A stretch of 64,000 nt of DNA from Ruminococcaceae bacterium OttesenSCG-928-O06 (GTDB lineage: Bacteria; Bacillota; Clostridia; Oscillospirales; Ruminococcaceae), in contig JAJDGD010000001.1 in the NCBI GenBank assembly GCA_030265505.1, positions 1-64,000 on the forward strand, in the 5' to 3' direction. The stretch's first letter is position 1; the number at the start of each line of letters is the position of its first letter. The notes under the pieces are model-generated. The model was not told where the DNA came from and searched no databases. It saw only the letters and a program-made list of their open reading frames with translations. Shown here in pieces: positions 38,997-49,054 of this stretch. The position numbers and the translations under genes were made by a program.

Positions 38997-39968
38997 CTAG
39001 CCTACCGGCCCCGGCAAGGGGGCCTCCTCGGCCTCGGCGGCGGGCGGCAACACCGGGCTTACCGCCGCAATGGCCACCTCTATCATATCGTCCTCCGGTT
39101 CGTTGGTGGTAAGGCGCTGTATCCACATGCCGGGGGCGCTTAAAATGCGGGTGAACCAGTTGTCGTACCGGCCGGCCAGCCGCAACACCTCGTAGCTTAC
39201 GGCCATCACCACCGGCAACATGGCCAGCTTCAGCACCATGCGCAGCAGCGCGCCGCCCGCGCCCGCCGGCCAGGGCAAAGCGCTGTTCAAAAAGATGGAG
39301 ATGATGAGCACGATGAAGATGAAGCTGGTGCCGCAGCGCGGATGAAAGCGGCTGTGGGTGCGGATATTCTCCACGGTCAGCTCGTCCCCGGCCTCGTAGC
39401 AGTAGATGGTCTTATGCTCGGCCCCGTGGTAGCTGAACACCCGGTGGATGTCCTTCATGCGGCGCACCAGCACCAGGTACAAAACAAAGATGAGGATTTT
39501 CACTACGCCCTCCAGCACGGGCTTTGCCGCGCCCAGGGGCACAAAATTGTCCACAAGGCTAACGGCGCCCGTGGGCAAAAACATAAACAGGCCCAAAGCC
39601 AGCACGATGCCCAGCACACTGGCAAGGGCCATCACCACCTTGGTGCCGGCATCGCCAAACTTTTTCTCCACCCAGGCGTCGAACTTGCCCGGCTCCTCTT
39701 CCTCATACTCCTCCCCCATGGCCAGCTCTGCGCTGCGCATCAGGGTCTTGTAGCCCATCACAAGGCTGTCTACAAAATTGAACACCCCGCGGATGAAGGG
39801 CCATTTGGCCCAGGGGCGCATCACGGTGTCGTGGGTCTCGGCCACCACTTTACCGTCTGGCGTGCGCACTGCCAGGCACCACTTGGCGGGCCCGCGCATC
39901 ATGATGCCCTCCAAAACGGCCTGGCCCCCCACCGAGGTTTTAACGTTGCTGCGTTTTGCCGGTTTCAA
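38997..39968 (-). CDS. DUF1385 domain-containing membrane protein
   Basis: VGGQAVLEGIMMRGPAKWCLAVRTPDGKVV..., FSYHGAEHKTIYCYEAGDELTVENIRTHSRFHPRCGTSF. Confidence 0.9.
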   Translation of the reverse strand: MKPAKRSNVKTSVGGQAVLEGIMMRGPAKWCLAVRTPDGKVVAETHDTVMRPWAKWPFIRGVFNFVDSLVMGYKTLMRSAELAMGEEYEEEEPGKFDAWVEKKFGDAGTKVVMALASVLGIVLALGLFMFLPTGAVSLVDNFVPLGAAKPVLEGVVKILIFVLYLVLVRRMKDIHRVFSYHGAEHKTIYCYEAGDELTVENIRTHSRFHPRCGTSFIFIVLIISIFLNSALPWPAGAGGALLRMVLKLAMLPVVMAVSYEVLRLAGRYDNWFTRILSAPGMWIQRLTTNEPEDDMIEVAIAAVSPVLPPAAEAEEAPLPGPVG

Positions 39969-41464
39969 ATATCTCTGTCTCCTTCGTTGTGCGTTTCTGC
40001 GGGCGTATCATCTGGTGCGTCCTGGCCGGGGGCCGGGGGCGGCAGGCCTTCGGGCGGGCACTGCCCATGCAGGGGGAAACACAGGGTTACAATGGTGCCG
40101 CGCTGTACTTCGCTTTCAATCTCCAGCGTGCCCGCGTGCTGGTGCATAATCTCATCCACCACCGCAAGCCCGATGCCGCTGCCCCGCACGGCGCCCGTGC
40201 CCTTGTAGAATTTCACCTTTACGTTTTCCAAATCCTCCGGCGAGATACCCTGCCCTTCGTCCTCTACCTGCACGATGGCCACCCCGTCCCCACAGTGGAT
40301 GCGAACTTCGATTTGCCCGCCGGGGAAAGAGTATTTCACCGCGTTGTCCAGCACGTTCACCATCACTTGGCGCACGCGGTTTTTGTCCGCCATCACGGGC
40401 ACGGGCCACTCGGGAATATCATACAGCAGCGCCACGCCCCGCGCGGCGGCCTGCTGGCCGGCCAGCAACACGGCGTTCTCCACCTCGGCGGCCAAATCCA
40501 GCAACTCCACCGAGAGGGTCATCCCGCTTTGCATGCGGGAAAAGTCCAGCAGTTCCTCCACCATGTCGTACAGGCGGTCGGCCTCGCCAGAGATAATCTC
40601 CAGCCCGCGGCGGAAGTTGGGGTCTTCGGGGTCTCCCAAAGCGCCCACGGTCTCCGTCCACCCTTTTATAGAGGTAAGCGGGGTGCGCAGCTCGTGGCTT
40701 ACCGAGGAGATAAAGTCGTTCTTCATCTTCTCGCTTTTGGAGAGTTCCTCCGCCATGTGGTTGATGGTTTGGCACAGCCGGCCAATCTCGTCTGTGGTGT
40801 TTGTGGCAATGCGCGTATCAAAGTCTCCCTGGGCTATCTTCACGGCGCTGCTTTCCACTTTCTGCAGTGGATATACGATAGAACGTATAAAATATACGCC
40901 CGAAACCACGCTGGCCAAAATGATGGCCAACACCAGCACCACGCTGGCCACCACAATGTTCAAAATGGTGCGGTCCACCAGTGTAAGGCTTGTCACCAGC
41001 CGCAGCGCCTCTATACCGCGGGCGGCGTAGGGCGTGATGCGTACGGTTACGGCCATCACCTTTTCCCCGGTCTCGGTGGTGCCGATGAACTGCCCGGTGC
41101 CCGCAGCGCCGGGGCGCAGCGCGTTGGCAATGTCCTCTTGCGGCTGGCGGTAAGCGGGCACCACACCCGAGGAGGTGGCCTCGATCTCGCCGTCTATGTT
41201 CACCAGCATCAGCTCGAACTGGGTTTTCGCGTCAAACTCTTCCACGGTGCGTATCAGGCGTTTGTATCGGTCGTCGGTAGAGGTACCGCCGGTTTGGGAA
41301 AGCTGGCCCTCCAGCTCCAAAAACTTGTTGCCTATGGCCTGGGAAACGTCCTTGTAATAGCCGGAGATGGTGAAATACAAAAACACCCCTTCCGCCACCA
41401 GCACCAGTGCTAGTGTGAAGAAAAGGCTGCCGCGCACCCACCGTTTTGTTATGGAAGATTTCAC
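39965..41464 (-). CDS. Sensor histidine kinase (HAMP, HisKA, HATPase)
   Basis: FISSVSHELRTPLTSIKGWTETV H-box; VMVNVLDNAVKYS N-box; GSGIGLAVVDEIM G-box; N-terminal TM, HAMP. Confidence 0.93.
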   Translation of the reverse strand: MKSSITKRWVRGSLFFTLALVLVAEGVFLYFTISGYYKDVSQAIGNKFLELEGQLSQTGGTSTDDRYKRLIRTVEEFDAKTQFELMLVNIDGEIEATSSGVVPAYRQPQEDIANALRPGAAGTGQFIGTTETGEKVMAVTVRITPYAARGIEALRLVTSLTLVDRTILNIVVASVVLVLAIILASVVSGVYFIRSIVYPLQKVESSAVKIAQGDFDTRIATNTTDEIGRLCQTINHMAEELSKSEKMKNDFISSVSHELRTPLTSIKGWTETVGALGDPEDPNFRRGLEIISGEADRLYDMVEELLDFSRMQSGMTLSVELLDLAAEVENAVLLAGQQAAARGVALLYDIPEWPVPVMADKNRVRQVMVNVLDNAVKYSFPGGQIEVRIHCGDGVAIVQVEDEGQGISPEDLENVKVKFYKGTGAVRGSGIGLAVVDEIMHQHAGTLEIESEVQRGTIVTLCFPLHGQCPPEGLPPPAPGQDAPDDTPAETHNEGDRDI

Positions 41465-41550
41465 AGCTTACCCTCTTGCCATGTTACCGCGCAGATGTGC
41501 CCAATGTGTGACGAAGGGCACGGAAAGGCGGCCCCGGCCACGCCGCGCCA

Positions 41551-41729
41551 CAAGCCAAATTTTGCCCTGCGGGCGCCCTTACCCACGCCTCGCGCGCTCA
41601 GCCGCGCGCTGCTACGGCTCACGCTTCGCATGCCTGCTCGCATTCACCGGGCGTGGGAAAATTTGTTTGCGCCAAGGCTCCATCCAAATTGTTCGCTTTG
41701 CTCTGCAAGCCAAATTTTGCCCTGCGGGC
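41551..41729. repeat. 24-bp exact direct repeat pair in the spacer between HK and RR genes
   Basis: CAAGCCAAATTTTGCCCTGCGGGC at 41551-41574 and 41706-41729. Confidence 0.75.
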
Positions 41730-41839
41730 CCTTCCCGCTGCGGTCGCTTCGCTCCCATGCCTCACGCGCCTTGAGGCCGTTCGGCATGCATCAGGCTCGG
41801 TAGTTTTGCTTTGCAAAGCCTGCCTCGGGGCTTCGCCCC

Positions 41840-42535
41840 CTACGCATTCCACCGGTAGCCATAGCCCCACACCGTGAGGATGTGCTTGGGGTTGCTGGGT
41901 TCGTCCTCTATCTTCATGCGCAGGCGGCGGATGTTCACGTCCACGATCTTCACATCGCCGTAGTAATTTTCGCCCCACACGCCTTCCAAAATCTTTTCGC
42001 GCACCAGCGCCGTGCCACTGTTGCGGAAGAACAGCTCCATAATTTGGAACTCCACCTGGGTAAGGTCTATGGGCTGGCCGCTTTTCAGCATCATGCGGCT
42101 TTTTTGGTCCAGCACAAAAATGCCGCTGGCCAGGCGGCCGTCCTCCTCGCTGCCGGGCTGCGTGCGGCCCACGCGCCGGCACAGGGCATCTATGCGGGCC
42201 TTTAGCTCCGTAATGGAGAAGGGCTTGGTCATATAGTCGTCGGCGCCGATGGACAGCGCCCGCACTTTGTCGGCCTCCAGGGTTTTGGCGCTCAGCATCA
42301 CAATGCCCACCACGGGCGAGGCCGCGCGGATGTTTTCGCACAGGGTGAAGCCGTTCATCCCCGGCAGCATGATGTCCAGTATGGCGCAGCTGAAACTTTC
42401 GGGCGCGGCGCTGAACAGCTCCAGCGCCTCCTCGGCGCTGGCCGCCTGCACCACCTCGTACTCCGCCATCTCCAAATTCAGAACAATCAACTCCCGAATG
42501 GAGCTCTCGTCTTCTACCACCAATATCTTTTTCAT
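41840..42535 (-). CDS. OmpR-family response regulator
   Basis: MKKILVVEDESSIRELIVLNLEMAEYEV..., ILDIMLPGMNGFTLC, C-terminal winged helix ...VNIRRLRMKIEDEPSNPKHILTVWGYGYRW. Confidence 0.95.
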   Translation of the reverse strand: MKKILVVEDESSIRELIVLNLEMAEYEVVQAASAEEALELFSAAPESFSCAILDIMLPGMNGFTLCENIRAASPVVGIVMLSAKTLEADKVRALSIGADDYMTKPFSITELKARIDALCRRVGRTQPGSEEDGRLASGIFVLDQKSRMMLKSGQPIDLTQVEFQIMELFFRNSGTALVREKILEGVWGENYYGDVKIVDVNIRRLRMKIEDEPSNPKHILTVWGYGYRWNA

Positions 42536-42560
42536 ACGTTTCCCTCGTTTTAAGCGCGGC

Positions 42561-43931
42561 TTACTGCAACAGCAGCATGTCTATCGTCTCCCGTGCCTCG
42601 GCGCTTACCATGGTGTGGGTGCGCAGGTAGGTGCTGATGGTACCGGGCACCAGCCTGTACCCGAAAGGCTCGGGGTCGCTTTGCTCCAACACATGCAGGC
42701 TTAGCAGGGTGGCACCGCTCAGGCGGTTTTGCAGCACCCACTCGCCCGCGTTTTCGCCGTCCAGTATCCGCACGGCATTGCGCCATTCGTCGGGCAGGCG
42801 TATGTATACGGCACGGTCACTGTCCAAAAGGCCATACTGCCGGTAAACGGCCCCTTCTTCGGGGTCGGTAAAATCCATCCACTCCACATATTCTAACCGC
42901 TTGTCACCGCGGATAGTCTCGATGGCGTTCTCCCCCATTCGCAGGGGAATCTCCACAACGCCGTCGCCGTCGATATCGCGGGAGAGCAAAAGCGGGTTTT
43001 GCCGGGCCGTGCTGGCACGCATGGTGCCCAAATCGTCTATGGTGTAAAACCGGGCGCCGGAATAGTAGACAAACTGGGTGAACAGCGCGCTGGTATCGCT
43101 GCTGGTGCCGTCCACCACCAAAAGGCGCTCTCCCGCATGGGTTTGGCCGGCCACAAGGCCGGTGCACTGGGTGAAGTTCGAGTCCAGGGCCACGGGCGCA
43201 AGCTCCCCCGCGAAGGCGCCGTCCACCACGGGGATGTACAGCAACTGCAGGTTTTGGTCCTCGCGCGAGACTACCGCAAGTTCCTGTTTGCCGCTGCCGG
43301 TAAAATCACCAATTTCGTAGCGGGAGTATTCCAGGCGGTGTTGCTCGGCTAGGGTGGCGTTTTGGTAGGTGTACAGCCCCAGGGTTTTGGCGTTGAAGTT
43401 GGCGGTGGCATACCCTATGATAAGCTGCATGCCCTCGCCGCCCAAAAGGTCGGCCACCTCCAGGCTGGCAACGTCGGTGGAAAGGCCCTGCACGTCCTGC
43501 GTTACCTGCCAGGCACCGTTTTGCTGTTCCAGCACGGCCACATACACGCTGGTGCCCTTTTCGGCCGGGGCGCCGGGCACGTCTGCCATGCTGTACAGCA
43601 GCACCGCTTCTTCCAGGCCGTTTCCGTCCAGGTCTGCCAGCAGCAAAAAGCTGCGCCAGTCCCCCTCTTTGGGGAACTTGTATTTGGGCTCCACCCCGCC
43701 AAGGTAGGCCACCAAAGCCTTGCGAATCTCGTCCTGCGCTTGGTCCAGCGCAGGGGCCCGCAGCAAGTCGTTCACCCCCTGGAAGGTGATGGGCGAGCAG
43801 CCGGCCAACAAAAGCAGCACGCAGGCCACAACGGCCCAGCGCATCAGGCGCTTTGCCAATGCGGCGCCCCCTTCCCGGCAGGGCCGAAGGGCCACACTGT
43901 GCCCTTTTGGCCCCGTTTTCTTTTGCATCAT
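42561..43931 (-). CDS. Lipoprotein with FG-GAP/VCBS-like repeats, co-oriented upstream of the two-component system
   Basis: Signal MRWAVVACVLLLLAGCSP (lipobox LLAGC); FLLLADLDGNGLEEAVLLY, YEIGDFTGSGKQELAVVS, LSRDIDGDGVVEIPL. Confidence 0.75.
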   Translation of the reverse strand: MMQKKTGPKGHSVALRPCREGGAALAKRLMRWAVVACVLLLLAGCSPITFQGVNDLLRAPALDQAQDEIRKALVAYLGGVEPKYKFPKEGDWRSFLLLADLDGNGLEEAVLLYSMADVPGAPAEKGTSVYVAVLEQQNGAWQVTQDVQGLSTDVASLEVADLLGGEGMQLIIGYATANFNAKTLGLYTYQNATLAEQHRLEYSRYEIGDFTGSGKQELAVVSREDQNLQLLYIPVVDGAFAGELAPVALDSNFTQCTGLVAGQTHAGERLLVVDGTSSDTSALFTQFVYYSGARFYTIDDLGTMRASTARQNPLLLSRDIDGDGVVEIPLRMGENAIETIRGDKRLEYVEWMDFTDPEEGAVYRQYGLLDSDRAVYIRLPDEWRNAVRILDGENAGEWVLQNRLSGATLLSLHVLEQSDPEPFGYRLVPGTISTYLRTHTMVSAEARETIDMLLLQ

Positions 43932-44047
43932 TCTACCATTTCCCCCCTGAAATAGCAAATGGCGGCGGGCGCCTTCCCCCTTTACACCGGCGCGGCAAAA
44001 GAGGTATAATGGCGGCAAGTTTGCCAGCCAAACCCTTTGGAGGAACG

Positions 44048-44971
44048 ATGACGGATGTGTTGATTATAGGCGCGGGGCCCGCCGGGCTTACGGCCGCCAT
44101 TTACGCGGCACGGGCGGGCGTTGCCGCCACGGTATTTGAAAAAAACATCTACGGGGGGCAAATTTCCCTTACCAGCGCGGTGGACAACTACCCTGCTTTG
44201 CCCGGGGTGCCCGGGGTGCAGTTTGCCAACGATTTATACGACCACGCCCTGGCCCAGGGGGCCGAGGTGTTGTTTGACGAGGTGGAGGCCGCGCAGCTAG
44301 CCGGGCCCATAAAAACCGTTACCGCCGGCGGCACTGTGTACGAGGGCCGTACCATTATTATAGCGGGCGGTGCCGCACCGCGCCGCCTGGGCTGCACGGG
44401 CGAGACAGAGTATACCGGGCGCGGGGTGTCTTACTGTGCCACCTGCGACGCCGCCTTTTACCGGGGCAAAACCGTGGCCATTGTTGGCGGCGGGGACACC
44501 GCTTTGGGCGACGCACTGTTTTTGGCCAACCACTGCCAAAAGGTGTACCTTGTACACCGCCGCACGGCCTTCCGCGGGCAGGTGGTGCTGCAAAACGCTG
44601 TACACGCCCGCGCCAATATTGAGATCATCACCCCGGCCACCGTGGCCGCCATAGAAGGCGGCACCGCGGTGGAGCAAGTGGTGCTGGACACACCGGACGG
44701 CCAGCGCCGCCTTGCCGTAGATGGCCTGTTTGTAGCGGTGGGCCAAACCGCCGAGACCGCCCTGTACCAAAACCTGCTGCCCCTGGACGAAAACGGCTAT
44801 ATCCTGGCCGGCGAGGACTGCGCCACCCCCCTGCCCGGGGTTTTTGTGGCGGGGGACCTGCGCAAAAAACCCCTGCGGCAAATTGTTACAGCCGCCGCCG
44901 ACGGCGCCGTGGCCGCCGTGGCCGCCGCCGAATACTGCAACGCCCAAAGCGACGCTTCGCGCGGCGCGTAA
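44048..44971 (+). CDS. Thioredoxin reductase-like FAD/NAD(P)-dependent oxidoreductase
   Basis: MTDVLIIGAGPAGLTAAIYAARAGV, GVSYCATCDAAFYRGKTVAIVGGGDTALGDALFLA (CATC redox motif), PGVFVAGDLRKKPLRQIVTAAADGAVAA. Confidence 0.93.
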   Translation: MTDVLIIGAGPAGLTAAIYAARAGVAATVFEKNIYGGQISLTSAVDNYPALPGVPGVQFANDLYDHALAQGAEVLFDEVEAAQLAGPIKTVTAGGTVYEGRTIIIAGGAAPRRLGCTGETEYTGRGVSYCATCDAAFYRGKTVAIVGGGDTALGDALFLANHCQKVYLVHRRTAFRGQVVLQNAVHARANIEIITPATVAAIEGGTAVEQVVLDTPDGQRRLAVDGLFVAVGQTAETALYQNLLPLDENGYILAGEDCATPLPGVFVAGDLRKKPLRQIVTAAADGAVAAVAAAEYCNAQSDASRGA

Positions 44972-45091
44972 GGCGGGGCCACCCTTGCGGGCCGCTTGCC
45001 TTTGTAAGCCCCCCCTGCCGCGGCGCTGCCAAAGCCGGCGGCGTTTTTCCTGCCCTTTTCCACAAATCATCCTTTGGGAGGATCTCCCCTT

Positions 45092-45790
45092 ATGGGTCTT
45101 TTCACCCCCCTGGCCGCGCTGCTGTGCATTGTGGCCACGGTTCTTCTGGTTGTACGCCTGGTAAACATCCTGCTGCTTATGCGCCGGCGGCAGTTGCCCT
45201 TCAAGCAGGCCTTTTCCCTGGCCCTGCGCCAAAGCGACGCAAAACCGGCCCTGGTGGCGGTGTGGGCCGTGGTGGTGCTGGCCAGCCTTTTGGTGGTGCT
45301 GTTCACCAGCGGCAACATCCGCCACATGTTGGGCAGCCGGGCGCTTGCCCACCTGCCGGTGGGGCGCTACGCCTATCTTGTAGAGGTGTGGGACCGCGCG
45401 GCCGACGCCTATACCATCTACCCGGCGCAGATAGACGTTTCCCCCACCGCGGCAGACCCCAACCTGAAAACCTGGGAGGGCACCGCCGTGAGCGAAGATG
45501 GCCGCAGCTACCTGCTGGCCGGCATATACCGAGGCCCGGGCGATGTTGTGGAATTTGCGCGTCTGCCCCAAATTTCCCCAAACGGCACCCTGTTTGTGCC
45601 CATAGACGACACCACCGCCGGGGTGCGCCTGCTGGATGAAGTTGCCACCTGGCCCGGCTTTGCCCCCGTTTTCAGGCGCACCTTTTTTTATTGGCTGGAC
45701 CTTCTTTTGCCTGTGCCGGTGCTGGTATACCTGGCCTGGCTGGTGCTGCTTTTGCGCAGGCGCATTGCTTGGGGCCGCACCGGCCGGTAG
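45092..45790 (+). CDS. Membrane protein of unknown function
   Basis: 232 aa, TM helices at N- and C-termini; RBS-like tttgggagg upstream. Confidence 0.65.
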   Translation: MGLFTPLAALLCIVATVLLVVRLVNILLLMRRRQLPFKQAFSLALRQSDAKPALVAVWAVVVLASLLVVLFTSGNIRHMLGSRALAHLPVGRYAYLVEVWDRAADAYTIYPAQIDVSPTAADPNLKTWEGTAVSEDGRSYLLAGIYRGPGDVVEFARLPQISPNGTLFVPIDDTTAGVRLLDEVATWPGFAPVFRRTFFYWLDLLLPVPVLVYLAWLVLLLRRRIAWGRTGR

Positions 45791-45886
45791 ATGCGGCCGC
45801 CGCGTTGTCACCCTTTTTTATACGCACATAGCCAAAGGCCCCGGGCTGCCGCCCGAGGCCTTGTTGTTTTTCTTTTGCCGCACCGC

Positions 45887-47086
45887 TTACAAAGCGCACA
45901 TGATGAGCGAGGCGTTGTTGGTGCGGTTGTGCACCCGGCCCGCCGGGCCCAGGGTGGGGGCAATCTCGTAAAAAACATAGCCGCTGCACAGGGCAAGGCC
46001 CGCGGGCAACTGCGCCCGCAGCAGCTTGTCCTCCAAGTTTTCCGCGCCCGTCATGGCGTAGTAGCGTGCAATACAGGGCAGGCTCATCAGCAGGCTGAAC
46101 TCATACCCCTCGGCCTGCTTTTTGCGCATGGCGTCCAGCAAGATGGCCAGGCAGCGTTCGGCGCTCTCCACCACATCGCTTTTCTGTATCAGCCCCATGC
46201 TGATGCGCGTGCCCACCGGCAGCGGGCTGGAAAATGCGGCGCTGCCCTGCTGCACATCGGTGTAGCTGATGCAGCGGATCTCGGGCACGCCGTCCTCTGT
46301 TTGGGCGGCGCGGCGCAGCTGTACCGGCAACGGGCCATACTGCACCAGGGCGTCCACCCCATTTATACGGTCCTCGGGGGCAATGCCCAAACTGCGCATA
46401 TAGTCGCAAAAGCTCATGTCGTCCACCCGCAGCACCAAGTTGCCGTCAGTCTCGCTTACCGCGGGGGCATAGGCTGCCATCTCGGAAACCTGGGCCCCCA
46501 TGGCAAACACCGGGCAGATATCCCCCCCAAGCGCCAGCAGCACCATCCTGTCGGCATAGGCGTGGCCCTCGGCAAACACGGCGGCGCTGGTGGTTTCCAA
46601 ATCGTCGGTGGTTACGCCGCCAAACACCGGCACATCCCCGGCCAGGCGGAACAACTGCTGCACAAACGCATCGGCTGAAAACCCGGGCGCCAGGGGCAAA
46701 AGCGGCACCAAAAGCCGCGCCGGGCCACCCAGCTGGGCCAGGCAGTGGGTATACACCTCTTGCACCTGGGCGGCGGCCGCCTGCTGCTGCAAAGGCGGAG
46801 ATACCGCCACGGCCACCTGCAGGCCTTCCTTTTGCAATATCGTCAATGTGGCGCTTATTTCCCCCGGGCTTTCCTGCAGGGGCAACAGCGCTGTGGTGCC
46901 CCCCACCAGGGGAATACCCAGCCGCGCATCCAGCGCCTGTATAATGGCCTCGCCGTTTAGCTGGGAATCGCACATCAAAATACCCACCGCCCCTTTCAGG
47001 GCTGCGGGCGCAAGGTGCGCGCAAAGGTCCTCCACAACAGTAGTGCTGCTGGTAAAATTGCGCGATTGATTTGTGATTCCCGCCAT
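45887..47086 (-). CDS. FIST N/C domain signal-sensing protein
   Basis: MAGITNQSRNFTSSTTVVEDLCAHLAPAALKGAVGILMCDSQLNGEAIIQALDARLGIPLVGGTTA; FGGVTTDDL; FIST_C-like C-terminus. Confidence 0.75.
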   Translation of the reverse strand: MAGITNQSRNFTSSTTVVEDLCAHLAPAALKGAVGILMCDSQLNGEAIIQALDARLGIPLVGGTTALLPLQESPGEISATLTILQKEGLQVAVAVSPPLQQQAAAAQVQEVYTHCLAQLGGPARLLVPLLPLAPGFSADAFVQQLFRLAGDVPVFGGVTTDDLETTSAAVFAEGHAYADRMVLLALGGDICPVFAMGAQVSEMAAYAPAVSETDGNLVLRVDDMSFCDYMRSLGIAPEDRINGVDALVQYGPLPVQLRRAAQTEDGVPEIRCISYTDVQQGSAAFSSPLPVGTRISMGLIQKSDVVESAERCLAILLDAMRKKQAEGYEFSLLMSLPCIARYYAMTGAENLEDKLLRAQLPAGLALCSGYVFYEIAPTLGPAGRVHNRTNNASLIMCAL

Positions 47087-47243
47087 GCGCCACCCCTTCT
47101 CTGCAAGGCCCCCATATGGCACGTCTGTGCCTGCCGCGGCGGCCTTGGCGTCAAGTTTTACAAATAGTATAACCGGGATGGGTAAAAAAGGGAAGAAAAT
47201 GTGTGCCGCCCCGGAAAATTTATGCAGGGCGGCCCGTTGCGCC

Positions 47244-48647
47244 CTACAATACGGTAAGGCTGGTTTGCCCCGCCTTGTACTGTAAAAACACCTGCCGTCC
47301 GTCAGAATTTTGTGCCACAAGGCCATATAGCTCCAAAATGGGGTACTCAATCTCGTTCAGCACGGTGGTGTAGCCTGCCAGCTTGATGCGCCGGGCGTAG
47401 GCCACGGTTTGGCGGTAGCCTAGCTCTTCGATGGTGAATTCAGCAAAGCCGTCTTGCCGTTTGGGGCCTTGCACCCGGCCGGCCGGCGGCGCGGGCAGGC
47501 CCAGGGCCACCAGTTCCTCCCGGGCTTTGTTCTGCACGGGGCCGGGGGGCTGCCCGCTTTCGGGCAGCGTCATCGGGCTTGCCCCCATCACTCCGCCAAC
47601 ATCGTAACCGCCTTCAAAGGGGTGCGCCGCCTGCAGGGGCGGCACACCTGCCAGCCACAGCAGGGCACTGCCATCCGGCAGCAAGGCCACCTGCAGCACC
47701 GGGGCAAATGTGCTTTGCCCCGCGGGCAGTGCCGTGGCAGAGGCAGACGCCGAAGCGGCGCTTGCTGCAATGGGCGAGGCGGCAGGCACAACACCGGGCC
47801 AAGGCAGGGCGGGCCAGTTCTCCTCCAACACGGGTGGGGCTGCCCACTGCTGTGTTTCCTCTTCCCCGTCGGCCATGTCTTCCCCGCTTTGCGCAGGTGC
47901 GGTGGACGAAGCGCCGCCGGGGGCTTGCGCCTGGGCATTTGTATCTTCGCCCTCGGTGCCCGTGCCATCCACATCCTCGTCATCTTGCCCGGCCTGATGG
48001 GACAGCGCCGCCGCATAGATGCCCGCCACCAGCTGGAAAAAGGCGTCGTTGCCATAGGCCCCTTCCCCCTGGGCCCACCGCACCTGCAAGGGCACGCTGG
48101 CACCCAGCACCTGCGCCGGTGCTTCTTCCAGCACCAGAGCCCGGCCAAAATCGTCTATCTCCTGCGCGCCGCCCACAAGGCCCTCCTCGCCATAGGGCCG
48201 GGCCAGCAGGGCGGCTGCGGCATCGTCCCACAGTGTGGCTGCGTCCACCAGCACCCGGGGCTGCGTGTCTTCCCGTACCTCCAGCTCTATCGCGGCAGAC
48301 AGCATCCACCCCTGAAAAGGCGCCGGGCCCTCACCGGGCAGTTCCAGCACACTTGTCCTAAAGCTTGGTTCTGCTTCCACCCCCAGCATCAGGCTGCCGC
48401 TGTATACCCCGGCCGGGCCCTCGCCGCCCAGCTTCAAAAAGCTTGCCTCCAGGGTGACGAAAAACAGCCACTCCACTTCGCCGTATTGCAAGCGCGCAAT
48501 GCGGGTGTCGTTTGCAGAGATGCTCCAGACCTTCCCGCTGCCAGGGCTGGTACTTTGCACAGGCTGGGGGGCGGGCACCAGCAGGCTGCAGCCGCACAGG
48601 GCCGCAGCCAAAACCAGGGCCAGTGCTGCCAGCATACGTTGTTTCAT
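47244..48647 (-). CDS. Lipoprotein of unknown function with low-complexity linker
   Basis: MKQRMLAALALVLAAALCGCSLLVPAP signal/lipobox; Ala/Ser/Glu/Thr-rich central region. Confidence 0.65.
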   Translation of the reverse strand: MKQRMLAALALVLAAALCGCSLLVPAPQPVQSTSPGSGKVWSISANDTRIARLQYGEVEWLFFVTLEASFLKLGGEGPAGVYSGSLMLGVEAEPSFRTSVLELPGEGPAPFQGWMLSAAIELEVREDTQPRVLVDAATLWDDAAAALLARPYGEEGLVGGAQEIDDFGRALVLEEAPAQVLGASVPLQVRWAQGEGAYGNDAFFQLVAGIYAAALSHQAGQDDEDVDGTGTEGEDTNAQAQAPGGASSTAPAQSGEDMADGEEETQQWAAPPVLEENWPALPWPGVVPAASPIAASAASASASATALPAGQSTFAPVLQVALLPDGSALLWLAGVPPLQAAHPFEGGYDVGGVMGASPMTLPESGQPPGPVQNKAREELVALGLPAPPAGRVQGPKRQDGFAEFTIEELGYRQTVAYARRIKLAGYTTVLNEIEYPILELYGLVAQNSDGRQVFLQYKAGQTSLTVL

Positions 48648-48805
48648 GCCGCCCCCCTTTCTTTTCCATTCGCTTTTGCGCCGTTTTACCCAGTGTAACA
48701 CCCGCGCGCCAAAACCGCCAGCATATATGTGCACCCTGCTTGCTTCAGGGCCGTGCCGCCAAAAAGGCAATGCCACCGCAAACCCTGCGGGCTTACACAA
48801 CAAAC

Positions 48806-48856
48806 AAGAAGCACCTGCTAGCCCGCAACCAACGGCGGATTTTGCAGGTGCTTCTT
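48806..48856 (-). terminator. Long hairpin, possible terminator of the TrpB2-type gene
   Basis: AAGAAGCACCTGC (48806-48818) / GCAGGTGCTTCTT (48844-48856), 13-bp perfect arms. Confidence 0.5.
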
Positions 48857-49054
48857 CGTTGCTACTTTGCCAAACGGCAGGCACTGTAACATTTCCGGCA
48901 AGGCTTTTCAAAAGGTGGTGGTTTGGGGTGCCGCGCCGTAAGGGGGCAAATGCTTGTGTATGGCCGCGCGGGCGTGGGGCACACGCGGCTTCCGCACTTT
49001 CGCAGCCTGCGGCACGATACCCCTCTGTGCTTTCAGCCCCGTCCTACATCCACC

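Noticed and set aside
44297-45811. 504-aa minus-strand ORF
   Set aside because: Antisense to the thioredoxin reductase-like gene and the following membrane protein gene; Gly/His/Gln-rich shadow frame.
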